Below are positions 46,339 to 59,062 of a DNA stretch of 64,000 bases, piece after piece. Positions within the stretch are counted from its first letter, which is position 1. Each line of letters begins with the position of its first letter. This stretch comes from Schizophyllum amplum (Eukaryota; Basidiomycota; Agaricomycetes; Agaricales; Schizophyllaceae): positions 124,001 through 188,000 of the forward strand of contig VDMD01000002.1 of the NCBI GenBank assembly GCA_007026445.1, written 5' to 3'. Position numbers and translations under genes: made by a program. The notes beneath the pieces were generated by a model. That model was given only the letters and a program-made list of their open reading frames with translations. It was not told the DNA's origin and searched no databases.

Positions 46339-47974
46339 TTACGCCTGGACCTTGAGGTCGCCGAGGAGGTCGACGGTGCCGGAGCGCGAGACATGGGGGC
46401 GGGTCTCGATGACTGCGTAGTCGAAGTCAAGAAGGGGGGAAGAGAGATCGTCAGATGCGGGCAAAGGATAGAAAGGAGGGGGGTAGAACTCACCAGTCGA
46501 GAGCTGCTTGAACCCGGTGCGCGAGAGGTACTCGCGGCCGACGATGTCGGCGCCGAGGATGGCCTGGAAGACGACCTCCGGGGTGATGACGGAGTCCATG
46601 TTCCAGATGGTCTCGCCCGGGGCGCAGGCGATCTCGGCAACCTAGAGTACAATGAGCTGATTGGTCCAAGGCAGAGCGAGCGGAACACACCTTGTGCAGC
46701 TCCTCGGCCGTCACGTCGGGAATGCCCATCATGTCAAACGTAACCGGCAGGTCGACAGAGAGCAGGAAGCTAATGTACTTGTCGATCTCCGCGGTCGGAG
46801 CACCGTCGAGCACGAGCTGGCAGATGGTGCCGAACGCGACCTTCTCGCCGTGGAGGAGATGGTGCAGGCCGTGGACGCTCGTCAAACCATCGTGGATCTG
46901 GAGAATGGCATGAGCCAACAGCGACAGCGATCAGCACGAGTGGACATACTGCATGCGCCGCCGCGAGACCACCGCTCTCGAAGCCGAGACCAGAGAGGAG
47001 GGTGTTCGCCTCGACGATGTGCTCCAGGGCGGGGGTGACCGCGTTGACCTTGCACGCCTCGTACGCCTGCTTGCCGTACTGGAAGAGGATGTCCTCGCAC
47101 TTCTCGCAGATGGCGTCCGCGATCAGCGCGGGCATGCCTCCGCCGAAGTTGGGCGCGTTGCGCGCGCGCTTGGCCTCAACGTTCGTCGCGAGCGCATCAC
47201 CCATGCCCGCAGCCAGGAGGCGTGCGGGTGCGCGGGCGATGATGGTGGTGTCGACGATGACGATGTACGGGTTCCGCTGGCAGAACGCGTAGCGGTCAAA
47301 GTCGCCGCTCGGGCGGTAGAGGACGGCGTTGGCGGAGCAGGGCGCGTCGGTGGAGGCGGTGGTGGGCATGATGGCGACCTCGATCTTCAGGTCATCCGTG
47401 ACGGTCTGGCGGGCAATGGGATCAGATGGAAGTGTGGGGAAAATGGGTGTGCGTGCGACTGACCTTGCCCACGTCGATGGTCTTCCCACCGCCAAGCGCG
47501 ATAACGAAGTCGGCCTTGAAATCAAGGCAAATCTCCTTGATGCGCTCGACTTCTTCGACGGAAGCAATTCCAGTGAACGCCGCGCGCTTGATCTCGAACT
47601 CGCTGAGCGTGTTGATGAGATCCTCGCCAGCTGGAAAGCCACGTCGTCAGTTACGTGTGGCAAGCGAGCAGCGTGGGGGACGCACCAATCTGGTGGACAA
47701 TGTCGTCCGTGATCAAGACTGCACGCTTGCCCATCCTCCGGAGGTACTGGGCAGAGTCGCGGATGGCCGAGGGACCCTGGACATACTTGGCGGGCGACTG
47801 GAAGACGCGGAAGGTGATGCCCTTGTTGGCAATGCTGGCTGCGCGGGCGGTGGCGGAGAAGGGGCGGACAGAAGGGAAACGGCGAGCGGCAGGGGAGGCG
47901 CGGAGACCTCCCGCCATGGACGGTCGCACCGCCCAGCCAGTGCGGGCCAAGGATTTCAATGAGGAAGAGAACAT
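46339..47974 (-). CDS. Metal-dependent alcohol dehydrogenase, glycerol dehydrogenase-like
   Basis: About 440 residues in six exons. The N-terminus MFSSSLKSLARTGWAVRPSM...RPFSATARA is rich in Ser/Arg and looks like a mitochondrial targeting peptide. The Rossmann part contains FVIALGGGKTIDVGK (NAD-binding GGG) and IMPTTASTDAPCSANAVLY. The metal site uses AAGMGDALATNVEA (Asp) and two His residues in GLTSVHGLHHLLHGEKVAFG. This is the group III iron/zinc alcohol dehydrogenase family, and the glycerol dehydrogenase subgroup is favoured by the STDAPC motif. It would oxidise glycerol to dihydroxyacetone with NAD. A TATATAA element lies about 130 bases upstream on the minus strand. Confidence 0.92.
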
Positions 47975-48100
47975 TATTGAAATAACCTGCAGCTGCAGAA
48001 AAACGGCTGGGAAGGTGCGAAAAGCGGGAGGGGGGAAGGGAGGAAAGGGGGAGAAGAGGACGGGGACAGATACTGGGATCCCCAATCATAGCCCGCGCCC

Positions 48101-48107
48101 TTATATA
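48101..48107 (-). promoter_or_regulatory. TATA box of the glycerol-dehydrogenase-like gene
   Basis: TATATAA on the minus strand, about 130 bases before the start codon, followed downstream by a CT-rich leader. Confidence 0.5.
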
Positions 48108-49235
48108 CCGCCCCGAATACCAATTCCCCAAAAGACAAATCTCGCTCGGTCCGACACCCGACTCGCATGTTACCGCCAAAATTGCATGTCGCAAGTGCGG
48201 GGAAGATACGTATTACACGCCCGGCGTCGCACCGCGGAATCGCGGATCTTGTAGAAAACTCGGGAAAAACGCGTGTTGAACGTCCAGCGCTAAGCGCGTT
48301 GCTCGCAGCGCTGACGAGACCTCTTGGCTCAGGCTGCAAGATAACAGCAAAAGCACCACTGACGTTCTACTCCTCCCTAGTCCAGCTGGCTGATTGTGGC
48401 GACGTCAGGTTGGTCTGATCTCCGCCGCGCAGCACCGTCGCCGTTGCACTGCAGTCAAGCTCGGCGGTCATCTGCAACAGCGACCGTCTCACGCGCCGCA
48501 ACACAAGAGAATTGCAAGAGAAAGTCCAGGGACCCGTGATCTATGAGCGGCGTCCAAACGCGGCGGTAGATTCCTACTACTTCACCCTACTGACCGACAA
48601 CAAGTCCCGACGCTGGTCACGCAGCCCCCGCCAGCGGGCCGCTTCGTAAACCTCCCAAGCGCACCGTAAACCTCCCGAGCGCACCTCCATCGCGAGCGCC
48701 CAGCAAACGACGCGTCCACCAAGCGACGCAGCCCCCGGACATGAACGCACGCCATCCGGAGACCGAACTTCGAAGAGCCAAGCGCACTCTTGAACCTTCG
48801 AATTTCGAAGCCCCGATCCTCGAACGTGGGCTGCTGCGCATCTCCCCATCTCTTCCTTCCCAGCCCTTCCTCCAATTTCCCAGCCCTTCCCCCCAAGTTC
48901 CCGGATCTTGAACGTCCTCGAAACATTCGCAAAATTAGGTACATACGCGAACCCCGCACAGTAGTGACATCGCAAATCCTGTGTCCCCCGCGCCCTGCCC
49001 TGCGATGGGGGCCCAGAGCGCAGCACCTTCCCCTCCCCCAGCCCCGATGTCCGTCGGACTGCCATTCGTCATGGTAGGGCGCGCACCAAGCCACTAGCAC
49101 CAGCGCACGATACCCACCAGCGGCCGAGATACGGACGCGCAGCGGGAGCGAAAGGCGGGGAGGGCCCGACTGCACTACCCGCGGGCCCCAAATGCTCCCA
49201 GGGGGGAACAAGGGCGGAAAAATTTCACACAGCGG

Positions 49236-49339
49236 GAAATATTGAAAACAGGCGGGAGAGATTGAAAACAGGCGGGAGAAATTGAGAACAGGCGGGAGAG
49301 ATTGAAAACAAGCGGGAGAAATTGAAAACAAGCGGGAAG
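49236..49339 (+). repeat. 20-base minisatellite GCGGGAGARATTGARAACAG x5
   Basis: Five tandem 20-base units with A/G variation at two positions, flanked by looser copies. Confidence 0.8.
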
Positions 49340-49677
49340 GAAGCAAAAAAAAGACCGATATCACCGCGTTTACCACGGTCACGTGGGATGTTGGACGCGA
49401 CCAAGTCAGCAAGGCACCTTCAGAGTTTGCGCGGCTGCCGTTCGATCGCGCACACCGAACGCCCTTTGCGCGCTCCGAGTGCCGTCCAAGCGCGACGATT
49501 GCCGTTCGAGCGCGACGAATGCCGTCTCCCTGGCCGATTATCAGGCGATCATCGCAGAGGTAAGTACATGCGAGAAGACGTGGGGGAAAGCGTCGAACGT
49601 GGCACAGCAGCGTGCGCGCCATCATCTTCGCGTATGAAGGGGGGGGGGGCAGATAGATCCGTCGGCGGGCGCGCGCA

Positions 49678-49826
49678 GGGTTCAAGGCTTCAAGTCTTCA
49701 AGTCTTCAAGCTTCAAGGCCCCATGCTTCAGCTTCAAGCTTCAAGCCCTTGCGCTGCGGCAAAGCGCGGCTCTGTACTTGAGTACCGACCGCCTGTACTT
49801 AAGTACCGACCGCCTGTACTTACCGG
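49678..49826 (+). repeat. CTTCAAG microsatellite and 21-base GTACTTRAGTACCGACCGCCT repeat
   Basis: CTTCAAG/TTCAAGT blocks at about 49,680-49,750 are followed by two full copies and a partial copy of a 21-base unit containing the palindrome-like GTACTTAAGTAC (49,775-49,826). CTTCAAG clusters also occur at 45,078 and 50,070. Confidence 0.65.
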
Positions 49827-50571
49827 CCGCCTCGCCCCGCTATCAATCTATATACCCCAGTGCTTCTTTTCATGTCCTTCTTGATCCCTCCCAACTTCGG
49901 GCTTCTTCTACTTCCCCCGATCTGCACACCTCCCTTTCCGTTCATGAAAGCACGAAGGGCCTTGTTATCGTCGGGACCGAGTCTCAAGACGCTGTGCAGA
50001 TCATGAGAACGACTGGTAACACCATAACAAGATACTGGGTTTTCGAAGGGCGACCGACTCTTTACTAAGTAGCTTCAAGCTTCAAGCTTCAAGACTGTAC
50101 GCAAAGTATCAAAGGATCTATGTTACTAACTAAAATATGTTACAAGAGGGGAAAGTTCGAAGGCAAGCGAGGCCAATGGGGACATATAGTTACAAGACGG
50201 CGTGGATGCAGGGTATATGATACACGACGCGAAGTTCTGGGCGTGGGGGGCGACTTGAGGATGCATGAGGTGTAAGACATGAGAAAAGAGGGCAATCGGC
50301 CACGAGGAACGTGGGGATTCCGCCATGAGGAACGTCGAAATTCCGCCACGAGAGCGATTTGTATGTATGCGTACTTATGCAGGGCGTGGGTAGCGCGGCC
50401 AGGGCGCAGCTTACCCGGAAATGTTGGGGAAGGGAGACGTGAGATGAGTGTATGCTATGTGAATGTGAGTCGTAAGTCAGCGTCAAGAGCCGTGGGGGGT
50501 TGCTGTCCGAAGGGTGGTGTGGTTCGGGACGCCAGGTGAGCGCATCGGAGGCTGGTTGAGCGCATCGGAGC

Positions 50572-53396
50572 CTAGTTCAGCGTATCGGACGACGCGGACG
50601 ACATCCCGTCATCCGCAGACGAGTCGACCGACAGCGCGATGAGCGCGGTCGCCGACTGTGTCCCATCGCTTGCGGCAGACGCGAGCGATGCCGTCGACGT
50701 CGTGAAGAACTCGATCTTCTCGAAGTCGATGCCGAGGATTCCGCTGACGATGCCATGCCTATACGACGCCCGTCAGCGCAGCCTCGTCATCCAAGACAGC
50801 CCTACTCACTTGTTTCGCAGGTGGTGAAGCGCGCTTTCGTGCGCGCGCAGCGTCGTCTTGCCCTTGTGACACCGGCTGCACTTGTACTCGGGGAGCAGCG
50901 CACGACGGAGCCCGACAGGCTTGCGGGGCATCCCTGCAAAGCCGGCAACGTACACAAAGTCGAGGTTCTGAACCGGCCGCTCGATGTTGTGGCTGCGAAG
51001 ATGGGAATCGCGTCAGCGACTAGAGAAAAAGCCCCTCGTCGACCACGTACCTCAACCTCGCATGCTTGATAGCCTGAGTACGCGTAACCTGCGCATCCGC
51101 CCGTCCATTCGCGTAGTGCACCGCGCAGTGGTTACACGCCCACGCGTGCTCGTACTTGAACGCCGGATGGCTCTCGCGCCGCCGCACAAAATTCGCCGCC
51201 GGCTCGCTCAGCAGCCGCCAGTCGCCCGCCCGGTGCGTACCGTCCTCGGCCGTGTTGAACATGTGGATGACCTGTGCAGGGGGGATCAGCGGGCCGGCAG
51301 ACAGACCCTCAGGGCGCGCCACTCACACATTCCCGCCATGTGAGGACGTCGTACGGGCCGTCGGTAGGGCAGTTCGCACAGACGAAGCGCGCGTTGAGCG
51401 AGTCGAACTCACGTGCCAGGGCGGTGTCGGGGTCAAGGCCGACGAGCTCAAGCAGACCGCGGGCCGCGTCGTACCCGCGCCTGTCAAAGCATAGCCCCTC
51501 GGACTCGACGCCCGCGCAATTGAGATGTGGTCCTGCACCATCCCAGCCGACCATCCCCTTCCCGATAATCTCATCCGGACTCCGATTGAGTCGCGAGACC
51601 GGGCAGTGGTAGATCGATGTCGCAAGGTCGAGCCTGGAGAGTATCGCGGCGTCGGGCACTTGTGCCGGCGCTGGTGGTTTAGCAGGACACGACTGGCACG
51701 AAGCCGAACTGGATGCGGCCGACGACGACGACGAAGGTGTGCCGGCGGATGCCGAAGATGCGGTAGAAGCGGCCGAGGAGCTCGGCGCCGAAGCGGCAGG
51801 AAGCAGAGAGACCATGTGATGCATACGCTCCCGTGTCCAGTCGCGCACGAACTGCGGCAGTAGGGAAACCGCGCCTCTCAACCGCCGCTCAAACTCCTCA
51901 GCCTCCATATCCGGCGAGTGCACGAGCTCGGCGAATGGCGCGTATTGCGCGACAGAGCACGAGCTTGGGTGATACGCCCATGTCGCTGGGAGGGTGCTGC
52001 CACGGTACGCGGTATATGCCTGGCTGACGCGCGCGCGACGCTCTCGCATACGCGCATACCGTTCCTCCGCGATGCGCTCCTCCATGCAGATAACAACGGC
52101 ACGCTCCACGATGGGAATTATCTTCTCGAGCTCTGCAAGGCGCTTTTTAGCCACCGGAGTTCATTGTACCGAGACTACTCACTGCGTCGCGTTAGTCGAG
52201 GTACGGACATCGATGCTGGAAGCTCTGCAATCGCCTTTTCGAGGTCCGCGGGATGATGTCCCGCTTTCGATAGGCGTGCCCTGATGCGCCTTGCAAAGTG
52301 CTTGTCGAGGGCCTTGCGCGCCTGACTCGCGTCCTGGCCGAGCTTCTCCGCCCACACGCGGCATGCGGTACTTTGCTGCGGAACAATGCAATGAGCTGGG
52401 CATGCCACGGGCGCGGGAACGCGTATAGAGATATGGGACGCCACGCACAAGTGTCCGGGAAGCGACAAGCGCGTGTCGCTCCAGTTTATAGCGCTCGAAG
52501 TCGAGTTCAGACCCCGGCATCTTCTGGTCCATTGACTGTCGGTGCTTCGCAACTGCCTGAATGACAGCTTGGAGGTCGGCGGGCAGATATCGGCCGTCGT
52601 CGTACTCGAAGTAGTGGTCGCCGTCCTCACGATACGTCCGCGGGACTAGCGAAGCCGCGAACTCGTCCTCTGCAGTCTCAACTAGGGGTCTGGTGGAGGG
52701 AGTGAGTTGAAAGGCCGTATGTGAGTGAGCGCGAAATACGCACAATGTCACCAAGCACTTCGAGCAAAGGCGTCGGAGAAGTGTGAAGTCCATCGCGGCA
52801 GCACCGCGCCCGCATTGTTGACAGCGATGGGGTGCGAATAGCATGGTCGCCCACTGGGGGGGCGGCACGTCTGGCGGGCAAGGGGGCATGGTTTCGGAGT
52901 GGCGCGCAAAGGACGCGGCCCATACGGCGCCAGCGCCGACAGTGAGGAGCTCGCGCATAGCACGGCATGTCTGTGAGAGATGGTACAAGTCCATGGGGTG
53001 AGCGTGTTGCATGATCTGCGCGCCACCGTAAGCGTATGCGCTGGAGAGCGGCGTAGCACGCACCTCGTAGACGATGTCAAGCGGGAATTCTCCCAAAAGA
53101 CCAAACGTCTTCATCGTGGGACGCCAGCCTGTGCGCAAGGCACGCAGAACTTGGACGGCCTGCCAGTTCGCTGCGTCGCGTTAACAGTCGTCCCGCGTCG
53201 AGACGCTCGTATACGTACCTACTGAGCGGCGTCGTTCGTGATTAGCCGTTTCTGTCATCAAGTCCTCTACTCGTAATTTCATGAAAGGGTGCTCGGGGAG
53301 CGTGTCGGCGCGTGCGGAGGACGGGGCGAGGAGCTCGAGCACGCCCGCGGTGTCGACAAAGGCCAGTCCGGTCGTCGTCCTAGTCCGCGTAGACAT
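50572..53396 (-). CDS. F-box protein with C-terminal zinc-finger-like region
   Basis: Roughly 800 residues, multi-exon. After a short N-terminal exon group (MSTRTRTTTGLAFVDTAGVLELL) the F-box reads GLLGEFPLDIVYEV...HPMDLYHLSQTCRAMRELL. The stretch that usually follows it in mushroom F-box proteins comes next (FARHSETMPPCPPDVPPPQWATMLFAPHRCQQCGRG...RRLCSKC), with four cysteines that could bind zinc. A coiled region (AELEKIIPIVERAVVICMEERIAEE) and an Ala/Ser-rich linker come next. Near the end is EYKCSRCHKGKTTLRAHE...HHLRNKHG, a C2H2-like finger. It is likely a substrate receptor of an SCF ubiquitin ligase, with unknown target. Exon joints near 52,170 are uncertain. Confidence 0.82.
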
Positions 53397-54671
53397 GGTG
53401 GTATGGGACAAGGCTAGGTGGGGGCGCGCGAGGGTAAGTAAAATCGATGGGCACCGTGCGTTGACAACGAGGCCTGAACGAGGCCGCGTCCTGCACGATT
53501 CAGATGCACGACGCCTCACGCCCCCCGTCACGGTCGCGGGTGACAACACGCATATTCCGCGCCTTCTCCTTCTCCATATAGCCATCATTGACATTGTTCG
53601 GCCATGTGGCGCACCCATGCGAGACAACAAGACAACACTTACATGCTTTTCGCGATCTCTCTGCTCGCTCGGATACCATCCAGCGTTGGGGGGGATTGAG
53701 TTAAGACGCAACGCTGCAGCGCCTCAGATAAAGTCGCCGCCAGGACGTCTGAACCGCACGTATGCATGCATCTCTGTGATCCCAATGGCTTTGTATTCCA
53801 GCACCTCGGAGGCGACTGATACTGGCCGGAGCGATTCACGCACCATTCCACGGACATCCATACGATGGCAAATCGTCCGCTCATCTCCACACACACAAAG
53901 CAAGAGCTTGAGCATCCGCATCCGCGCCACTCAAAGAAAGCACCGAGGCTGACCTCCATTCCCACATACACCAATCAACTCGGCTCTGACTCAAAGCACT
54001 ACATTCAAAGGCGACAGGATGGCGTTGCAAGGTAGACCAGTGGCACCCAAAGACCCGCAGTGGCGCTCAATACGAAAGCTTCTTTATGAGCAGAAGTCAC
54101 TAGCGCTCCATGCCTCGCTCGCCACCGACGTTCAAACATGAGCGCGCGCGCCCCGAAGCCGACGATAGAAGGTGGGCAAAGAGGTCTAGAGCGCGGCACG
54201 CCTTGAAAGAATCAGTCACGCAAATCCGTGGTATGTAATATCACTCACCGCCGCGACATGAAAGCCACACATCGACATGAAAACCACACCGCGGGCTGTC
54301 ACTGCACCCGTGTCAGGCCAGGACCTCGATAAAGGGAAGCTGAATTCGACAAACGAGATCAGTACTCACAAGAGGCAACAAATACCCACCGACCCCGAGA
54401 GCCATCGTGCAAGATCGCATCACGCAAAGCCTGTCCGCCAACAGAGGGATACAACTGGTCAATCAAAGAGCTACACTCGTGCCCTACCACGCCTACTGGT
54501 GCCACGAAATCTAATAAACGTCATGCAAATCGCAGTGCGTGCCCTCCCCACGCGGCATCCGGTCCTGTCTCATACAGTACCTCGACTGTATCATACAGTA
54601 TCTCGACTGTATCATGCAGTATCTCGACTGTATCATACAGTATCTTCGACTGCATCACCACCACCCGCCCT
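53397..54671. other. Intergenic region between the F-box gene and the auxilin-like gene
   Basis: Holds the F-box promoter at its left end. Nothing coding is recognised. A 21-base minisatellite lies at its right end. Confidence 0.5.
54579..54654 (+). repeat. 21-base minisatellite CAGTATCTCGACTGTATCATA, about 4 copies
   Basis: Three full and one partial copy immediately downstream of the stop codon of the auxilin-like gene. CAGTATCTCGACTG carries a short inverted repeat (CAGT...ACTG). Confidence 0.8.
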
Positions 54672-57664
54672 TCATTTCCCGTTGGTCACAAACGCGTTGT
54701 ACGCCTCGTTCAGGGTGCCAAACACGCCGTTCGCGATCATCCGATGCTCCAGCGTCGTATTGCTTGCGTTCAGCTGCGCACGCGTTAGCCTTGCACCAAC
54801 ATCGCAATACGAAGCCATCCGGAAGACAAAGAAGAGCTTCGAGAAAGGGCAGAGATCGGTGGGAGAAGAACACGACACGGCGAAAGGCGACGAGGCTCAT
54901 GGAGAACATTGCCCGTCCCAAAATCGGAAGCCCACAAACACAGCCAAGCAGGACGTCTACACCGCCAAGCAAATGCAAACAAAGGGCACCAGAACCTCCC
55001 GGCCTCACCCAACTGCAGGGTGTACCATGATACGCAGACACAAAACAGAAACTCACCTTATCCGGATGCAACCTCCCAATCGCCCGCATATACTTCACCT
55101 TCACCTGGTTCGGCGTCAACAGATCCTTCATATCCACCTTCAGCCCCGGCCCAATCTCCGGCCACAGCACCGTGTCCAAGCTCGCGATCAGCGCGCGCAC
55201 ATTCGTCTCCTTCCCCTTCTTCCACGCCACCAGCCGCGCGTCCACCGCGTCCTTCAGCTCCGCCCGCTCCGCGTCCTCCGCCTCCGCCGCGTCCGCCGCC
55301 TTCCGCAGCTCAGCCACCCGCTGCGAGTCCGCGGACACAGGCGGGCGCGGGCGCTTCGCGGCCGCTTTGGGTGCCGTAGGAGCAGGCTTGGGCTTGGGCG
55401 CCAGCATCTGCCGACACCGCCCAGCCGCGCGCGCCGCCTCCCCGCGGTCCTGCGCGCGCGCCCACGCCGCCCCGGACACCTTCTCCCACAGCCGGCCCGC
55501 CTCCGCCCACTGCTCGCGCCCCTCGAGCGCCTCCGCGCGCCGGCGCCACGCCTTGAGCATGCCGTCGCCCAGATCGACCACGCCGCCCGCGCACGGCACG
55601 CGCCCGCCGTCCGCGTAGCGCGCGTCCAGCCCGCCGATGGTCTCGATCAGGTCGAGCGCGGCGCCCGCGTCCGCCTCCGCTGCCTTGTACTCGCCCGTCT
55701 TGAGCCGGGCGAGTGCGCGGTTGTTGTAGAGCGGGACGAGGAGGAGGTGCCCGGAGGGGAGACAGCCGATGGCGGCGGTGTAGTGCGCCTCGGCGTCGCC
55801 GTACTGCCCGAGCTTGACGGCTTCGTTGCCGCGTGTCTTCAAGTCAGACGAGGACTGCACGGCGGACGAAGACGCGGGTACGAGCGTGCGCGTGGCCGTG
55901 GGCGACGACCGTGCAGCAGGAGGCGTCGACCGTGCAGCAGTAGCCGTCGACCGTGGGGCAGGCGTCGACCGTGAAGGAACTTGCGGCGAGGGCGCAGATG
56001 CGGGTGTCTTCCTGCGATAGGGAGATTGGTAGATGGCAGGTTCCTGCGGCGCGGCGGCGAAAAGGTCAACTTCCGGCTGCGGTGGTGCTTCCGCGCGCGC
56101 CTTCCCGTTCGCCTGCCCTGGACGGCGTGGCAGGACCGGCTGCTCGTCATCCTCCCGGAATCTCGCTGGCGGCTCATCGCCCTCCGCTTGCTCCATCAAC
56201 TTCGGCCGCCCGCGCTGCCGCGAATCCGGCCGCGATCGTAGGCCGCCTTCCTCGCCGGTGTTCAGCGCCGCCACCCGCTCCTCGTACGCCTTTTGCAGGT
56301 TCTGCTTGCCCTGCTTCCAGAACGCGCTCGCATTCTTGAGGAGCGATGTGCCCACCTCGGACGCCTGCGCGATGTAGGCCTGCGCCTGGTCGCCGAGGAT
56401 GCCGTCGCCGCGCCGGCCGGGGGACGAATCTCGCCGTGAGGAGGGGGAGTCTCGCTGATGAGGGGAGGAGTCACGTCGGGAAGGCGCGTCCGGTCTTCTC
56501 CGCGGAAGCCGAGGAGGCGCGTCTTCGGGCTCGCTGCCGCCGGCTGCACCGTTTGCGAAGAGGATTTCGAGAGCGGCTTGTACGTCCGCACCGCTGTCGG
56601 TAGCGGCGAGGGCCGTCTTGGCTTGCGTGATCGAGAAGCCCATCTCAACCAGTTGGCCTAGGACGTGTGGAGGGGGTGATGTGGTTTGAGCGCGCGAGGG
56701 ACGGGATGCTGGGGAATCGCGGACGCGCTCCGCGCGTGGAGAGGGCTGGATGATAGAGTGTTAGATGTATTCTGTAATTGCCTAACACATCACACACCTT
56801 TACGACCTGATCTACCGGCCGAGCGAGGTCGCCCAGAATGTCCTCTTCGTCCCCGCTCCCATTCAGCAGTCCATCACGATCCTCGCGGTTCCCAAAGTCA
56901 AAGTCGTTGCTGGGCGTGTCGGTGCGACTCCGGCTCTTCGGAGACGCTGCGTGCGAGGAAGGGGAGGTGAAATCGTCCAGATCCCATAGCGATCCGCTCT
57001 TGCCGGGTAGGGGAGGGGAGCGCGCTTGCGCTGCGGGTGCAGGTGCCGTGGAGGACGTGGCGAAGTCGCCGAGACCCCAATCATCGTCCTGAGGCGGCGG
57101 TGCGGGAGATCTCGCCGGTTTGGCGGGTGCAGGAGAGGTGAAGCCCAGGAGGTCGTCCATCCCGGACGACACGTTAGGCGCCGGACTCGGTTTGCTGCTT
57201 CCCGCTAGCGCGTCCAATCCCGCCCAGGCATATGAAGAGGATGCAGCTTGCGGTCGCCCCGCTGAGCTGTTCTGCCTACGCAGCGCCTCCAGGCGTGCGC
57301 TCTCCGCCAGTGCCTGCCGCTGCGCCATGGTCATGTTTGCTGCGTTGCCAGAGTTCGCGAGCGATCCGCTGAGAAGGTCTCCGAACGCGTCTCCAGATGA
57401 TACGGCCGGTTTCGGGGGATTCGTTGACCTTGAAGCGCCCATAGCTCGAGGTGCGGCTACACCAGGCGACCGGCTGGACGGGGTGATAGGTCGCGACGCG
57501 TTTGGTGATCCCGCGGAGGATAGTATGGAAAAGGCATCTGGGGCGGGTCTTCCTGCACCGTATGCAGTTCCATACGAAGGGCTTTGTGAACCCAGCGGCT
57601 TGGGCGGGGCGGTGGGCTTCGAGGGCACGGAGGAGTTCCAGAGGTCAGCGAATGAATCCGACAT
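54672..57664 (-). CDS. SWA2: Auxilin-like clathrin-uncoating cochaperone (Swa2 type: UBA-TPR-J)
   Basis: About 880 residues in three exons. The N-terminal 300 residues are Pro/Ser-rich with two clathrin-type DLL motifs (GDLLSG, DDLLGF) and many short acidic patches. A UBA domain follows (HVLGQLVEMGFSITQAKTALAATD...AALEILF), then a linker, then TPR repeats (SSDLKTRGNEAVKLGQYGDAEAHYTAAIG, PLYNNRALARLKTGEYKAAEADA). Last is the J domain with MRAIGRLHPDK (HPD motif), continuing after an intron of about 280 bases as LNASNTTLEHRMIANGVFGTLNEAYNAF. This architecture is that of yeast Swa2/auxilin, which recruits Hsp70 to strip clathrin from vesicles. The long final intron is unusual for this window. 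A 565-codon frame on the other strand is a shadow. Confidence 0.94.
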
Positions 57665-59062
57665 CGGACCTGCCTGTTAGAATGGTGGTGAGGTACTTTC
57701 AACGTCCCGTTGCAAAAATCGTAGTCGCCGACGACGAGGAACGCGTCGACGATGTCGACTCTTCAAGCTGATGACAGTCAAATGCGAGTTACTACTGATC
57801 GTCGATGCGAACACGTGCTGATGCAGCGTCGGCGGACACCGACGTCGTTCTGAACGTTCATGTTTCTTGAAGTTGAAGCTGCCTTCGTTCGACGATCAAC
57901 CTGGCTTCATTCTTGTGAAGGTTTCAATGTGTTACTCAATCAAAGCGTGCCGAGAGGCATGCCAATCCCTTTGGAAGACCTTGAGAGGACTCGAGTCTGC
58001 GCACTTGGGAGACCCTCAGCATGACCGTGGCAAGTTAGCCTGTCCCGCTGCACCTTAGTATGTCCTCCCCAACCTTGGGATATCCTCCTCAGCAACTCCT
58101 CAGCCTTACAGTGCTCACCTGAAGACTTCAGGCTTCAAGGGATGACCTTCGGTGTCAAGACCAAATTAAGATGCCGTGTTCGGCCTTAGAATGTCCTAAT
58201 GTCCGAGCGACGAGCGTCTGCCAGTGACGCGCGGGCACATACGTGCGGTGCTGACCGTCTCTGGCCGTCCGTGCGGCTCAGTCGGACGCTGGAGTCGTCG
58301 ATAAGTACCGTATTCTGATGATGATCTCGTGAAACTGCATGAAACCGTATCTCACTTGTTCATGCGGTGAGCACCAGGTGAGCACTGTCATTCACCTGTG
58401 CTCCGAGCACTGTAGGCAGACGTATTCATCAAGGCTATGACAGGCGAACGAATAATGGTCTAGCTAAGGTGTAGCGGCAACTAATCTGACACAATGCGCA
58501 GTCGTCTTCCAGACCTCTGAAGATCAAGAAGCTGACTCTCTTCACCTTGAAGTCAGCTTTCACAGTTCGCTTTGGACTTCTTCACCTAGTTAGTCTGCTA
58601 ATACCTCACCTCAGCACATGCTGAAGTATGGTACTCATAAATCCCTCCGCTCCGGTCCACTTTCCTCCTGGCCCATGTTACCAGTTCAAGCACAATGGGG
58701 TGGGGCCGCCGCACGTCGCGCCAAGCGAAACTCGCGTGACAACTATGCCTTCGCGTTCACCAACAACTTGCGCAGTCAACGTTCGCAGATGCTCAGCCGC
58801 TCGCCTCCCCCAACACCGGCGTTCGGGGCACCGTCTTATGCTTATCAAGACCAGCGCCCGCCTCCGAGGACGCATGCCCGCGCATACGATGCGCTCCGCT
58901 GACCCGAGGCTTGCTTCCATCTCTGCACGCGCCCGTGTACCCTTGGGCGAAAACCTGTCGCGTATATAAGCTTTGCATCCCAATCCTCAGTTCTCCAGCA
59001 GCTCTCCTCCAGCTCTCCTATCCTCCGTCGTCCAGCCTTACAGACCACCTCGTCTCATCGCC
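57665..59062. other. Divergent intergenic region between auxilin-like gene and deuterolysin
   Basis: About 1.4 kb with no supported gene. A motif like CCTTAGRATGTCCT recurs loosely three times at 58,050-58,200. An 8-base inverted repeat (AGCTGACT/AGTCAGCT) with a 13-base loop lies at 58,530-58,558. Confidence 0.5.
58963..58969 (+). promoter_or_regulatory. TATA box of the deuterolysin gene
   Basis: TATATAA about 95 bases upstream of the start codon, followed by a CT-rich leader, as in strongly expressed fungal secreted-protein genes. Confidence 0.6.

Larger units (their letters stand above)
47975..50571. other. Long intergenic region with minisatellites
   Basis: About 2.6 kb without a supported gene. 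Frames of 367 codons (minus, 48,582-49,685) and 248 codons (plus, 49,322-50,068) are low-complexity, span minisatellites and show no domain, so they are not called. A CACGTG lies at about 49,380. CTTCAAG-type microsatellites occur at 49,680-49,750 and 50,070-50,093. Confidence 0.5.

Noticed and set aside
48582..49685. 367-codon minus-strand open frame
   Set aside because: Low-complexity, crosses the 20-base minisatellite, and shows no domain, signal or splice support.
54277..55974. 565-codon plus-strand open frame
   Set aside because: It is the antisense shadow of the auxilin-like gene, whose minus-strand frame carries UBA, TPR and J domains.
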